A program made the position numbers and the translations under genes. Below, one piece after another: positions 23,006 through 34,030 of a DNA stretch of 52,169 nt. The notes beneath the pieces were generated by a model. The model ran no database searches, had not been told where the DNA came from, and saw only the letters and a program-made list of their open reading frames with translations. Source of the DNA: Clavulina sp. PMI_390 (lineage: Eukaryota > Basidiomycota > Agaricomycetes > Cantharellales > Hydnaceae). Every line of letters starts with the position of its first letter. The stretch's first letter is position 1. Location of the stretch: assembly GCA_015039315.1 (NCBI GenBank), contig WIDE01000143.1:1-52169 (forward strand), given 5' to 3'.

Positions 23006-25174
23006 CTAGAGGCCAGACTGGGTGGTGATTGGAGTTAATGCAGAGATGAGGGTGTCTTTCAGTACTCTTGGGGAGTTAGCTGGATTAGCATGGGCAATAA
23101 CAAATGATATTCGTCCGATCGGTCAATCCCGAGACAGTCTGCGGAAGCTATAATTTGCAGGGGACTCACACCATGCAGGAAATAGCACTACGACGTCGTC
23201 AATGAAGTCGAGGAGCGTCCCAATGTTATTGCAGTAGTTGACTAGGACCTTGGTGTTCGTTCTTGTGTCAGACCGCTGTAGTTCGCGAGCGATGACACGC
23301 AGTGCATTGAGGATGTGGACCTACATTCAGTGCATTGGTGAGTGATGCGAATCATCCACAGCAATATGGAAATATACCAAATTAGCGAAGCCTATCTGCA
23401 CTCTTCCGGAGTTCCTGTGAGTTCGAGTATACCTGCAAATATCCACCAGCGCCTGGACACAATGAAGCAAATTTCTTCTTGCCTCAATATCAGTCCCGGC
23501 GCGCACGCTGTATAGAATTAGGCCACTTCCATATGGGGTGGTGTGTTCAAAAATGTTGTCGGTTTTCAAGGCGCTCATATTCCCTGGAGCTGGTGACCGA
23601 CGCGCACTGGACAAGGGAGGTATTATGAGCTGTAAGTTGTCCATCTGTGCCGTGATGTCACCATATTCTTCCAAGGAGCTGGAACGGCCTTGCCCTGATG
23701 GGAATGCGAATAGTCAGGAATGGTTTGTTTGAGTGAGAGTATAGAGCATTCATACCAAGGGAACCTTGAGCAAATATAGCTACCCTCTCGAAGACCCTTG
23801 CCATTGAAATCCTAAAGTCCGTCCGTGAGTGTTGAAGCTCCAATGTGGGTTCATCCATCTCGATCGAGTTCTATAGGCCGAGGAGTAAAGTTAACAGAAA
23901 CCCGAAGTATCCTGAACGTGGTTGAACGTGCCTGGCTGCTTCTAGGCACGAGAGGTACCTCTGGGGCTGGCCCCCAGCGGTTATTATAAGGAAACGACGG
24001 TACGTAGTTGCCAAGAGCGGGTAGAGTTTGGTCCAATAGGTAGAGACAATGTGCAAGTCGTGTTCTGTCGATTGCCTCGGCGTCATCCTGGGGTGGAGGG
24101 AGGAGATATGCGGCAGTGTCTGGTTCCTCACTTCCACTTGCATGGGAATCGTGAGGAAGCGCTAGGCCGCATGCATAACCAAAGCGGGTTGCTGCGCCTG
24201 CGGTGGCGAAGCATTCCTCTAAACGTCTTTCTTGGGCGAAGAAGCCGGCCAATATGACAGAGGCCCATAGAAAGTCGGTGATACGATCACAAAACATAAG
24301 GGCCTGTTCCATGAAATGCCGGGTGCGCTGAAGGAAATATGGTTGGAAGAATGCCAAATTGCCTCTGTTGCAGGCGCAAGCAGCGAGGTAGCACGCATTC
24401 AGCAAGCAAGGGTGTATAGACTCGGGATCGGACGGAGAAAGGGAGACGCGATGTAGGAAGTGGGGAAGGTCAATGAAGAAATAATATTGCGCGCGGAATG
24501 GCAAGAGCAGGTGTACGCTGTGTCGGGGCTGTGGATCAGCAGTAGCAATCATTATCGCTAAAGAAAGGATCGTACAGGTAGAGTGACGATGGTAGTGGGA
24601 GCGGCTCGTATCCAGTGGACAGAGAAGAGTCCATGTGAGCCTCAATTATATGTTTCCGAATCACGGAAATATAGCTTTGAGTGATTTCGTCACCCCTTAT
24701 CAGCGCTCCTCTTGAACCAGTCCCCATTCTATCAGGACGAAGAAGCACTTCTGGGCGAGAGATATCCCCCAAACGTGCAATTCGTTTTAGAAGTCCGGCA
24801 GACACCAGAGAAAGATCATGCATCGATGCAAGCGTTAACTTATTGACTATTATCTCCAGCTCCAGAGCGCGAGCTTCCAAAACGTTTGTCGCTGATCTGA
24901 ATCTTCGTCTAGCTACGCCAGTGGGATAAAAGCATGTTTCGTGCCGGGATTGGCAGCGAAAACAGGAAGGTTTTGTACCGTCACATTTCTATGGGATCAA
25001 TGTAGAGTAGAACGTCCATTTCGGTCGAACCAATGATTAGACGAAGGCACCCCGAAGTAGTGAGTGGATAAGAAAGAGAATCATGTGAAAATGAAGCGAC
25101 ATAAACGGGGATGAACGCACCTCTTTGAGTTTACGACATCGGAAGCAGGCTGCCCCTTTGGCAAGAACGTTCAT
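23006..25174 (-). CDS. TF10: Zn2Cys6 fungal transcription factor, array copy 10
   Basis: Exons in reading order: 25121-25174, 24576-24988, 23932-24517, 23756-23870, 23378-23694, 23170-23320 and 23006-23079, giving 569 residues. Cluster Cys are at 10, 13, 20, 27, 30 and 37 (C-D-G-T-K-P loop). The usual V-Y-P after the cluster is F-Y-P. Exon 3 must end at 23932 to match its relatives, so the donor is GCACGT: a GC-AG intron, as in TF5 and TF6 but at intron 3. The tail of exon 3 (R-W-G-P-A-P-E-V-P-L) and exon 4 (M-D-E-P-T-L-E-L-Q-H) are diverged from the family motifs. The middle homology core is intact (LNACYLAACA, ITDFLWASVILAGFF). Probably a functional but fast-changing paralogue. Confidence 0.84.
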
Positions 25175-25825
25175 AACGAATTGGACTAAGCCTCGGGGCC
25201 GGGTGGAAGTGGAGAGAATGAGCGGGGGGCGTTGGAGGTGTTCATATCTTATAAGAAGTACGCCGAGTGGGTCGCCGCTACTGTTGCCGAGTTATGAGAG
25301 CACTGGGGCCACATGGGCCCCAGTTCGTCGCGTTGCCAAGGTGGGTGTCGCGCGGGAGGACGAATCCCTTGAATACCTTAGCCCCAGCCCGCAGATCAGG
25401 TCTCATATACGTGGCCGATTGACTCAAACGGAACAAGGGCCGCGAGGCCAAGAAGAACAGTGCCCCGCTCTTCAATGCGTAGCTCTCTGGGTCGTTTGAT
25501 CGAAAATCACCTGCAACGTTATCTTCTTATTGCGGCACCACGGTGTTCGCAGGCGTCGGCTCTCAGGCTGGCCCCGCCCGAGGAGTTGAGCCAGTGCATC
25601 TTTAACGTCTTAGGCGTTTGGTGGTAGCTGGCCTATAGGGTTCGTACTATACAGGAAAGCAGCGCAGCTCATCTACGCTTAATACCATTCCTGTTCGCGT
25701 ACGGCGAGATTTGTCAGATAGACAAACATACATTAGAGTCATTGAGTTGCCAAATTAGTCATCGATCCACAAGTTCCAATCGGGTGTCCTGCCCGTGTAC
25801 CGAAAAAGGGACGCAACAAAATAGC
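25175..25825. other. Intergenic TF10-TF11
   Basis: 651 bases between the TF10 start and the TF11 stop, somewhat GC-rich in the first half. No gene or repeat recognised. Confidence 0.45.
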
Positions 25826-27968
25826 CTACGTGGTAAGCGTGCTTACGGCGGCGGTGAGGGTGTCTTTGAGCAAGACCGGGGTATCAGCTACAGAGCAACG
25901 GATAAAACGAGTAACCGTATCAGCTCGGGGATCTGGCGAGATCAAGGCAGCAAGTGGAACAATACTTACTCCATGCTGGGAATAAAAGTGTTGTGTCATC
26001 AATAAAGTCCAGAAGCAATTCAATAGTGTGGCAGTAGTTCGTCGATAACCTGGCATTTCCTCTCACGTCGGGTTTTTTGAGTTCGCGAGCAAAGACTCGG
26101 ATGGCGTTCATTACATGAACCTACAATAAAGGATAAGTTTCTTGAACCAACCGGAAGCATGGGACAAGGTGCCTACAACGTTCACTAAACCTGCTTGCAC
26201 CTTGCGAAGGCGTTTATGGCCTCTGACATGCTCGCAGATTCCAACCAGTGCTTGTGCACACTCGAGCATCTTGAACCTTGCCTCTGGGTCATCTCCCGAT
26301 CGCACGCTATGTAGGATCAGTCCGCTCCCATATAGTGTAGTGTGCGCGAGAAGTAGGTGGGGGTTGAAGGTGCTGACGGCTTCAAGCGGCCGAAGCCCTC
26401 GTGGATCAGATAATGGAGGGATTGATATCTCATGGATGTAGAGTTTTGTTCTCAGGCGAACATACTCATCCTCGAAGCCATGAAAACCGTTTTCTAAGCA
26501 AAAGGTAGGCGGTCAGCAGTTACAGGAGTAAAGTTGAAGATGGCGAATATCTCATACCATGGACAGACCGAGCGAACTTGGACGCCTGGTCAAACATCCT
26601 CATTATGGAAACTTTCAGATGCATATCTGATTGCCACAATTCCGACAAATGGTTTTCCATTGATCCGTTTTTTGAGAACTATACGTCCCGCGGAAGTGTA
26701 ACATGTTAGATCTGTAGTGAGCTCGGGGATGAATACAAACCTTAGAACTTTGGTACCGAGGCAACGCTTCCTCGGGCGTGAGTGACCAACGATGATCGTA
26801 AGGGAATATAGGCAGATGTCCCCCAAGCACAGGGGCGGTTTGATCTGTCATATAAATCGCCTGGGCAAGTCTGATTCGATCCATCACCTCGATATCATCT
26901 TTGGGAGGGGGTAGTAGAGATATACCGTTGCGGGAATTCTGACCTCCCATCGAGCTTTGTGGGGAAATCAGACCAAAGGCAGATGCCAAGTGGGTAGCCG
27001 CCCCAGCTACTGCGAAGCATTCATCTAGCCGTCGCTCCCTCGCTAGGAAGCAACTTAAGATGATGCTAGCCCACAAAAAATGGGTGATGCGGTCTGTGAA
27101 CATGAGCGCCTGGTCAAGGAAGTGACGAGTGCGCTTAATGAAGTATGGCTGGAGCAAAGTCAAACCTCCTCTGCTGCTACCACAAGCACATAGATAGCAG
27201 GCATTCAACAGGCAGGGGTGTATGGAGTCGGGATGGGAGGAGGGGAGAGTGACGCAATGGAGGAAGCGGGGCACATCGACAAAAAAATAATAGTGTGATC
27301 GATAAGGTAGGAAAAGGCTAATTCTATAGGGTTGAAAGGGAGCGGTTAGCCTCTGCCAGAACAGCACGAACAACGCACATACAGGTGGAGCGAGAGAGGC
27401 AGCGGTAGTTCTTCCGACCCCACCAACTTGTACGAATTCAGTTTGTGCTCAACTAAGGCTCTCTGAACGACAGATGTGTAGCCTTCCGTGACATCCGCGC
27501 CGACAATTTGTCCACCTTGCCATCCGGGACCGTGTTTTTCAGGAAGAGGGTATATTGGCAGCCAGGGCGTACCACTAGTCGCGGACAGCAGCTCTGGTTC
27601 AACGCTACCCAAACGGCCGATCCTCCTCTGGAGCTTGGTAGAAGCCAATAAAAGGTCATGGGCAGAGGCGATGGTCAATTTGTGAACTACGGTTTGCAAT
27701 TGATCGGCTCGTGCTTGCAGACTCCCCAGAATTGGCCCGCGTTTACGAGCCGTGATTCCGGAGGCATAAACGCATTCTTGGCGATGATACCGGCAGCGAG
27801 TGCACGCTGGCCTTAAGCCGTTGCATTTCTTAAAGTTGAGAACACCAAGAACGGCGAGAGTATCAGGACTGAAACGATGGGTGCGAGAAAGGAGAGGTCG
27901 GATGAAGCACTTACTTCCTTGAGCCTACGACAGCGTAAACATGCGTATCCTTTTGGGAGTACGTCCAT
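25826..27968 (-). CDS. TF11: Zn2Cys6 fungal transcription factor, array copy 11
   Basis: Last copy of the array. Exons in reading order: 27915-27968, 27383-27828, 26741-27323, 26558-26678, 26177-26493, 25970-26120 and 25826-25887, giving 577 residues. Cluster Cys are at 10, 13, 20, 27, 30 and 37, but the loop reads C-N-G-L-R-P, with Asn for the usual Asp. After the cluster the I-A-R-R linker is I-T-A-R-K-R. The coiled-coil segment is changed (L-Q-A-R-A-D-Q-L-Q-T), so it may pair differently from the others. Exon 4 is six bases longer (F-S-K-N-G-S start) and exon 3 six bases shorter than the family norm. The middle homology domain is otherwise typical (LNACYLCACG, ITHFLWASIILSCFL). Confidence 0.88.
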
Positions 27969-28636
27969 AAAGACCCGAATTGAGAGGCTCGGAAGTGATG
28001 TGGTAAAAAATCTTATCGTGCATCGCTAGACTCGTTAGATGGTCATGGTGATCCTTTTCCTCCCCGCGCGACCCCATTGGATAACGTGAGAAGGATCACG
28101 TGTCTGTCCTCTCAGCCAATCAGGGTTGGTAAAGGCTTGCCAGGCGGGTTTGAAACGCAAACAAAATTGAAACTCTCCTCGGAGGTCCGATCCATGAGGC
28201 CTGATTAAATTGAGCTGGTCAGCGGGATCTACCATAGGAGCGACCCGATGTGTCAATGTCAATGGCCAAACTATCTACCTACACACAAATCAATCACAGA
28301 AAGGGATGAGCGGCGAGCAACACTGGGAGGGCGCTGCGCCGTACAATTAGTTGGCTAGCGATTGGTATGCTTAGAAACCATCTCTTCCCTTATGGTCATC
28401 TTCTGCCCGGAATTTCTCATCGCTCGGCTCTCAAGTACATTCTAGGCCAACTTCTCGAGCCTCCACTTGGACTATTTTGGTGATGGGTATCACAGTAGAA
28501 TCAGATCCCAGGGGTTTACAGATACATCGTTACAGCGAAATCGTAAAACGAAACCAAGATAAAGGGCATGACTTTCCAGGCTGGGCTCAAATCGTAAAAA
28601 GAACTACTCGGACAAAGAGCAGGCTCAGCAATCCCA
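27969..28636. other. Intergenic TF11-sugar transporter
   Basis: 668 bases holding the TF11 promoter and the 3' flank of the transporter. No gene or repeat seen. It marks the edge of the regulator array. Confidence 0.5.
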
Positions 28637-31602
28637 TCAATCCATTCCAGACTTCTCGTCCTCTGCGGCGTCTTCCTTGACCTTCTCGATATGGCCGTGC
28701 TCCGCCACCCCAGGATCGCTAGTCGAAGCAGCGTATTTGTCGAGGCCAAGGCGACGCTGAATCTCTGCAAGGCGAGCTTGGTCCTCGGAGGCCCGTCCAG
28801 TGCCTCCAGCACCAAAGATCTCATCCATTTCCTCGAGTGTATAGCCTATAAATTCCGTCTCAGGATTGGTAACAAGAACGTTCGTGATGATTTTCCTCTA
28901 ACCTTTCGTCTCAGGAACCTGAAAACGTGCGATGATTCGAGTGGGAATCGCAAATCAGTTCAGCGCAAGATAAGATGAAAAGAACGCAAAAAACCCACAA
29001 AGAACATCACAAAGAGCCCTCCAAGGAAGCTGAAAACTCCGAAGAATATGAACTGCGAACGGATGGGAGATTCGTCAGTTAGTGGCGAAAATAAAATCTG
29101 CCGAGAGTCATGGGAGCACAACGCACTGTGCCGTAAGTGAGATGCTGGATCATATTCGGAGTAACCTATTACGAAATGCAGCCATAAGTCGTTATAATCC
29201 GCAACAGGTCCCAAAGGAGGTAAGGAAGAACGCACTTGGCCAACTGTATCACGAGCGAGGGTAGTATGAGAATTAGTGGAGGATCATATCTATGGTTCAG
29301 CCAAACGCACCAATGAAATTGTTCATCTAGAAGAGGTGGAGGATCATCTCGGGATTATTGACATATTTGGGCAGATCCAGCTCATCATGCTTACCCAATT
29401 ACTCGACGCAGCGATCGAGAGACCCTTTCCGCGCACGCTCACTAGCAACAAAAGTAAGAAACGTAGCTCACTCCATCACACAGAGATAACGTACGAGGGA
29501 AGATTTCAGCAATGAGCACCCACGGGCCAGGCCCCCAAGAGTACCCAAATCCAATGGCGAAGATCCACACGAGCACGCAGGCAACCCAGCCAGCTGCCTT
29601 ATGACTTGGCCAGTCGTGCTGGAACCGGGCTGTCAAGATTGCTACAATAATATGACAGGTGGCCATAATGAAAGCTCCAGAGATCATGATCGGTCGTCGT
29701 CCAATGCGGTCGCTATACAAAGAGAGGATTTAGAGGTAAATTCGGGGAGGCGAATACATAGGTAACTGACAGATAGATCCTGAGGTATGGAGTAAGGGTA
29801 ATAGTAAGGCACTGGTGTTTTCTTGACCAGGAGATGGAGACTTACACAGTAGGAATCGTTGCAAGGAACATAACAATACCTACGACTCCAGTCGCGAGGA
29901 GGGAGGTTGTGTTGCCGCTAATAAAAGAGTCAGCTGGGGTGAGAAGGATGAGCAGTAGTGGTAACTGACGTGAGGCCAAGATCCACGAAAATAGATGGCG
30001 CATAGTACAGAATCTAGGGAAAATGGGATCGACTTAGTTGGTGAGCGTAGCCAATGTGCCCGAATTTCGTACCGCATTGACTCCAGTCCATTGCTAAGGT
30101 AGCGGAATCATCAGATAAGAACGTAATAAGGAGCAAGAAGACACAGTCACGTACTTGGAAGAACATCACTAACGACCCAATCGCCACTCGACGGAACAGA
30201 GCTAGAAAGAGCTAGTGAGCCCTCGAGCAGATGGGTCAGGTGGTGGTCTAATGGGAGCTCACGTCGTGATGTCAATAGGCTGAGATAACCATGGATCGTG
30301 AGCTGGAGTTCGCTCTTGCTTGATCCGTCCTGGTACTGAGGGAACATAGCTTCAGAGGTCTCCTTCTCAAAGAGGTGCTCAGCCTTGATTTCCCTTCGGA
30401 GATGATGTCAGTGCCAGCATCGGCTTTTGATGATAGGTCCATTAGGATCTCACAAGAATTCAAGCTGAATGATCTCGTTTTCAGCTGGCAGCTTGCGGAC
30501 GTTGGCCAGCACTGCTAGTGCCTCATCTTCACGCCCCCTTCCGACCAACCAACGTGGACTGTGCGGCATAAACAGCATGCCGACCCCAAGGATGATGGCA
30601 GGAACTAAGGTGGATGGAAACAATGAGATTCGGCGAAAGAGGTAATGAAGAGCTCCTTACCAAGCTGAAGGGCTAGGGGAACTCTCCATGCAGCGTCGCT
30701 CTGGCCTTGGCCGGTGCCTCCAATGTAGTTCGTGCCATAATCAATCCAGAACGAGACCTGCATGAGTTTCGAGTTAGTTATATAACGACCTGTTCATTAC
30801 TCCCTCGGAACCACATACCATGATGCCAAACACGATCGAAAGTTGTTGGAGGGCAATCAGGGATCCTCGAACTTCAGGAGGGCTGATCTCTCCATTGTAC
30901 AAAGGCACAGCCATACTGATACATCCAACGCCAAAACCGGTGATGAATCGACCAACATAAATGGATACTGCATGGAACGCCGTCGTTTGGACCAGGACAC
31001 CGATGCACTAGAAAGAACAATGTCATGATCCTAAGCATTAGGGCAGTATCGGACGCGACTTACGAAGACTACGACGGCAAAGATGATGGTATACTTTCGA
31101 CTGAGCCTATCCGCGAGATATCCCGTGCACAACACACCCAGCCAAGCACCAAGCTCCAAGACGGAGACGAGCCAGCCTTTCTTGCCCGAGTCCACGGCAT
31201 CGTTTCCGATCTTGTTAATGAAGGATTTCATTGGAAGAACGCTGGAGAAAACGCCCTGTGGTCAAAGTGACGCAATCAGAGACTCGCTCATGCGCAATCG
31301 CCACACGGGACAAACCTGATTGTAACCTGCACCAATGACAATGAGAGAAATTCCAGGTAAAACGACGTAGTAATGAGGGCATACCATAGAGCAGTCCTCC
31401 AAGAGACGCGAAAACAGCAATCCCAAACACTCGACGGTTCTCGAGCAACCCCGCCTGGTAACTCCACGTATCAGCGGCGCTCCAAGAGATGCGGAGATAG
31501 TGTCACAGTAGAAATAGCACATACCAGTCCATCTTTGCCGGCCAAGGCACTGCGACGCTGTGCTGCGATGCTAAGGACTTGTCCACCACCACCTCCAACC
31601 AT
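28637..31602 (-). CDS. MFS sugar transporter
   Basis: Membrane transporter of the major facilitator superfamily, sugar porter family (probably H+-coupled hexose or polyol uptake at the plasma membrane). Twenty exons fit: 31525-31602, 31385-31454, 31316-31326, 31064-31255, 30819-31007, 30661-30757, 30454-30604, 30263-30393, 30155-30201, 30073-30093, 29970-30013, 29846-29917, 29495-29712, 29395-29441, 29311-29326, 29236-29243, 29127-29165, 28999-29052, 28903-28918 and 28637-28845, giving 569 residues. Family signatures are GLLYGYNQGVFSS in the first helix, ADRLSRK in the first loop, PHSPRWLVGRGREDEA, a Q-W-T-G-V-N-A helix, DRIGRRP, GPGPWVLIAEIFP, and PETKGYTLEEMDEIF at the start of the cytoplasmic tail. 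Hydrophobic segments occur where the 12 helices are expected. Substrate cannot be told. It is divergent from the kinase gene at 32693. Confidence 0.92.
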
Positions 31603-32692
31603 GTTGATAAGCCAAGGCTGTTTGTTAGGAAGGAAGGAAACGGAGGGCAAAAATGTCGGAACGCGGGGTCATTTATAGAGATTGTACAGCTGTCTAAGCT
31701 TTTAGCCAGCGAGGTTCATCTCCATAAGGAGGTAGAACCGAGTGGCTTCTCCAAGCAACTGAATGAAAGCACATTCATTTAGAGCGAACTGAGATGTGGG
31801 GGTGTGGGGTAGGATTCAGAGAGGCTTGAAGTTGTTGCTCAAGGAGCATCCCCATGAGGATATAGAGCCGAGGGTGCTTCTTTCTATTACGACAGAAGCA
31901 AAGAAGCACCTTCATTTAGAATGCTCAGAAGGGGATGCTGATCGCCGGCTTAGTCCAAGAGTGTACAAGATCAGCGTGGACTAGGGGTATTGAACTTTAC
32001 TCCAGATAACGAGGGCCTTTTGTTGGCCTATATCGCACAGTCGGTCGGCTTCAAGACGGCCCGGATAGCCCTAGGAAAGTCTTGGGTCTCTTAGCCAGAA
32101 TATTGAGTAGTTTAATGAAGATGTATGCGAGGCGGCTTGCTGGGGAAGAGAGGGAATGATCCTATCGCGCGCGCCACGGTGCCAATTATGAGCGAAATTG
32201 TAAGGATGGTCTGGTGCCTGCACTGCACTCCAAAGGCGAACTTGCTCGCATCCGCCGGGTTTTGCCGCTATTGGAGAGGAAACACATCACCTCCACAGCG
32301 CTTTTTCGACTGACGCTCTATACATTCACTTTTCTGCCAACTAGAATTTCTAAAGTCTTCTTTGATGGTAACGTGGAATCTAGGAGTCTTGAAATTTGCT
32401 TGTTCTTCATATCTCACACAATGCCAACTTTGAGCGAACATCCACTTCCTTTTGTGGAATGCAATAACAGCCCGCCTTGGCGGCGCTTGAGGGCTAAGCG
32501 GGCACCCAGCCCACCTCACGCGCCATATCTGAGCCGATTAGGCTGATTCTGACTCGTTCGTCTGACGGGACCGCTTGCGAGATCACTCCTCGGAACCGCT
32601 GCATTCGTTTATGACTGGCCAGACACCTTTATCTTGACAGATTTTGTCCATCTCTGATCTCCATCCTGCCCCTACTCCCATACTCTCGAATC
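31603..32692. other. Divergent promoter region, transporter/APH-like kinase
   Basis: 1.09 kb between two outward-facing genes, so it should hold both promoters. It contains an imperfect direct repeat (31700-31783 and 31829-31920, listed separately). No intact gene. Confidence 0.5.
31700..31920 (+). repeat. Imperfect direct repeat with coding-like frame
   Basis: Two units, about 31700-31783 and 31829-31920, share the pattern AAG-C/T-T-rich, GAG, CAT, CC, AGGA, TAGA, CCGAG and the ending TTCATTTAGA. In the same frame they read K-L-L-A-S-E-V-H-L-H-K-E-V-E-P and K-L-L-L-K-E-H-P-H-E-D-I-E-P. This suggests two diverged copies of a short peptide-coding unit, perhaps a relic of a gene or mobile element. 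No start, terminal repeats or flanking open frame support a live gene. Confidence 0.5.
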
Positions 32693-33876
32693 ATGGACGA
32701 GTTCACCACATCAGAAAGCGTCCTCAACTATCTATCCACCATTGTTGATGGTGCATTCATCGGGGATTCGTGCAGCAGACTTTCGGGTGGCTTTGGCAAC
32801 TTTGTCTGGCGTGTCCAGCTAAAGAACAGCTATCAGCGGATGAGCTCTGTTATTCTGAAGCATGGGAAGGACTATGCGGCTGCTAGTCGGGAAATCAGTT
32901 TCCCCCTCGATCGGATGGCGTTTGAGCTGGATGCCCTCAACATCTTCAGCAGTATTTTCCCCTCAACGAATATTCATGATGACATGCCCTCCGTTCGTGT
33001 GCCGAGGGTCCTTCATGCCGATCTAGAGTCCCATGTCCTCATCATTGAGGATGCGGGCGATCATCCATCTCTCAAAACGTTCCTATCCGCCTCCCCTCCT
33101 CATCCTTCTGCCACCTCAATTTCGATCGATGTCGGGAAAGCTCTTGGTACTTTCCTCAGGACCCTCCATGAGCTGGGAAGGAACAACACTACGTATAGGC
33201 GCTTGTTTTCCAACAACACTACAGCCCGCAATCTTTGCGCTTGGAGAGACGCAGGAAGACTCGAGCAAGCAGTTCAACAGTACGGAGGATCCGAGTACCT
33301 CAATGCCACGCGCGAGATAGACGGCTTTATCCAAAGCGCTATCCATAAGAGTGAGGAGACCTTCAATATGGGCGACTTCTGGTAAGCCGATTTCCCCTTC
33401 GTACTCAGTACCTGATCTTAATTGCCGATGACCATAGGACCGGGAATATCCTCATCGAGACGTCCAAAGATCAGCAACCTGATGGCTCTACTCGGCTCGT
33501 AGCCGCCTGGGTCATTGACTGGGAGCTAGCAAAATATGGTCCAGCAGCAACTGACCTTGGCCAATTTTGCGCCGAGGCCTGGAATCTTGCTCGGTTCAAG
33601 CACCGTGAGGCGGGAAATGCTTTGCTTGACACCTTCAAGACTGCGTATCTAGCCGAGTCATCCTTGGCTACCTCAGTTAAGCCATCGCTTGCTGCGGAAG
33701 TGGCCGTCAACGCTGCCACACATATCGTTGTTTGGACTCCTCATACAGGGTGGAGTGACGATAAGTCACTCATTGAAACAGTTGAAAAGGAGGGGCTCGA
33801 CCATCTTATCACCAGCTGGAAGGTTCTTTCCGACGCTCAGTCCAAACAGGTGAATTGGTATCCCCAGTTGGTATGA
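32693..33876 (+). CDS. APH/choline-kinase-like phosphotransferase
   Basis: Two exons, 32693-33381 and 33438-33876, give 375 residues of a small-molecule kinase with the protein-kinase-like fold (aminoglycoside phosphotransferase family, Pfam APH). A Gly-rich turn (SGGFGNFVWRV, about residues 31-41) and the V-I-L-K-H-G strand with its Lys form the nucleotide site. The catalytic loop is M-G-D-F-W-T-G-N (Asp228, Asn233); intron 1 splits its Trp codon. The metal-binding Asp257 lies in V-I-D-W-E. The His usually found before G-D in this loop is Met here. Fungal members are often called methylthioribose kinase-like, but the true substrate is uncertain. It converges on the FGGY kinase with a 154-base gap. 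Confidence 0.85.
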
Positions 33877-34030
33877 TGCTTTTAGCCTTGCTTTGTTGCT
33901 GTATGGTAGGGTTATACAGCTACACTAGTAATACAATCTGTCCTTGTGACGTAGACACATCAGGTCTATATTTGTGATTTGTGGCAGGAGTCGAAACTAT
34001 CACGATGCATTACCCATGCTGGTGGTAAGA

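Noticed and set aside
117..27968. Array of short single-exon genes instead of seven-exon genes
   Set aside because: Short frames end at introns that are conserved in place and phase in all copies; joining exons restores one continuous protein each time.
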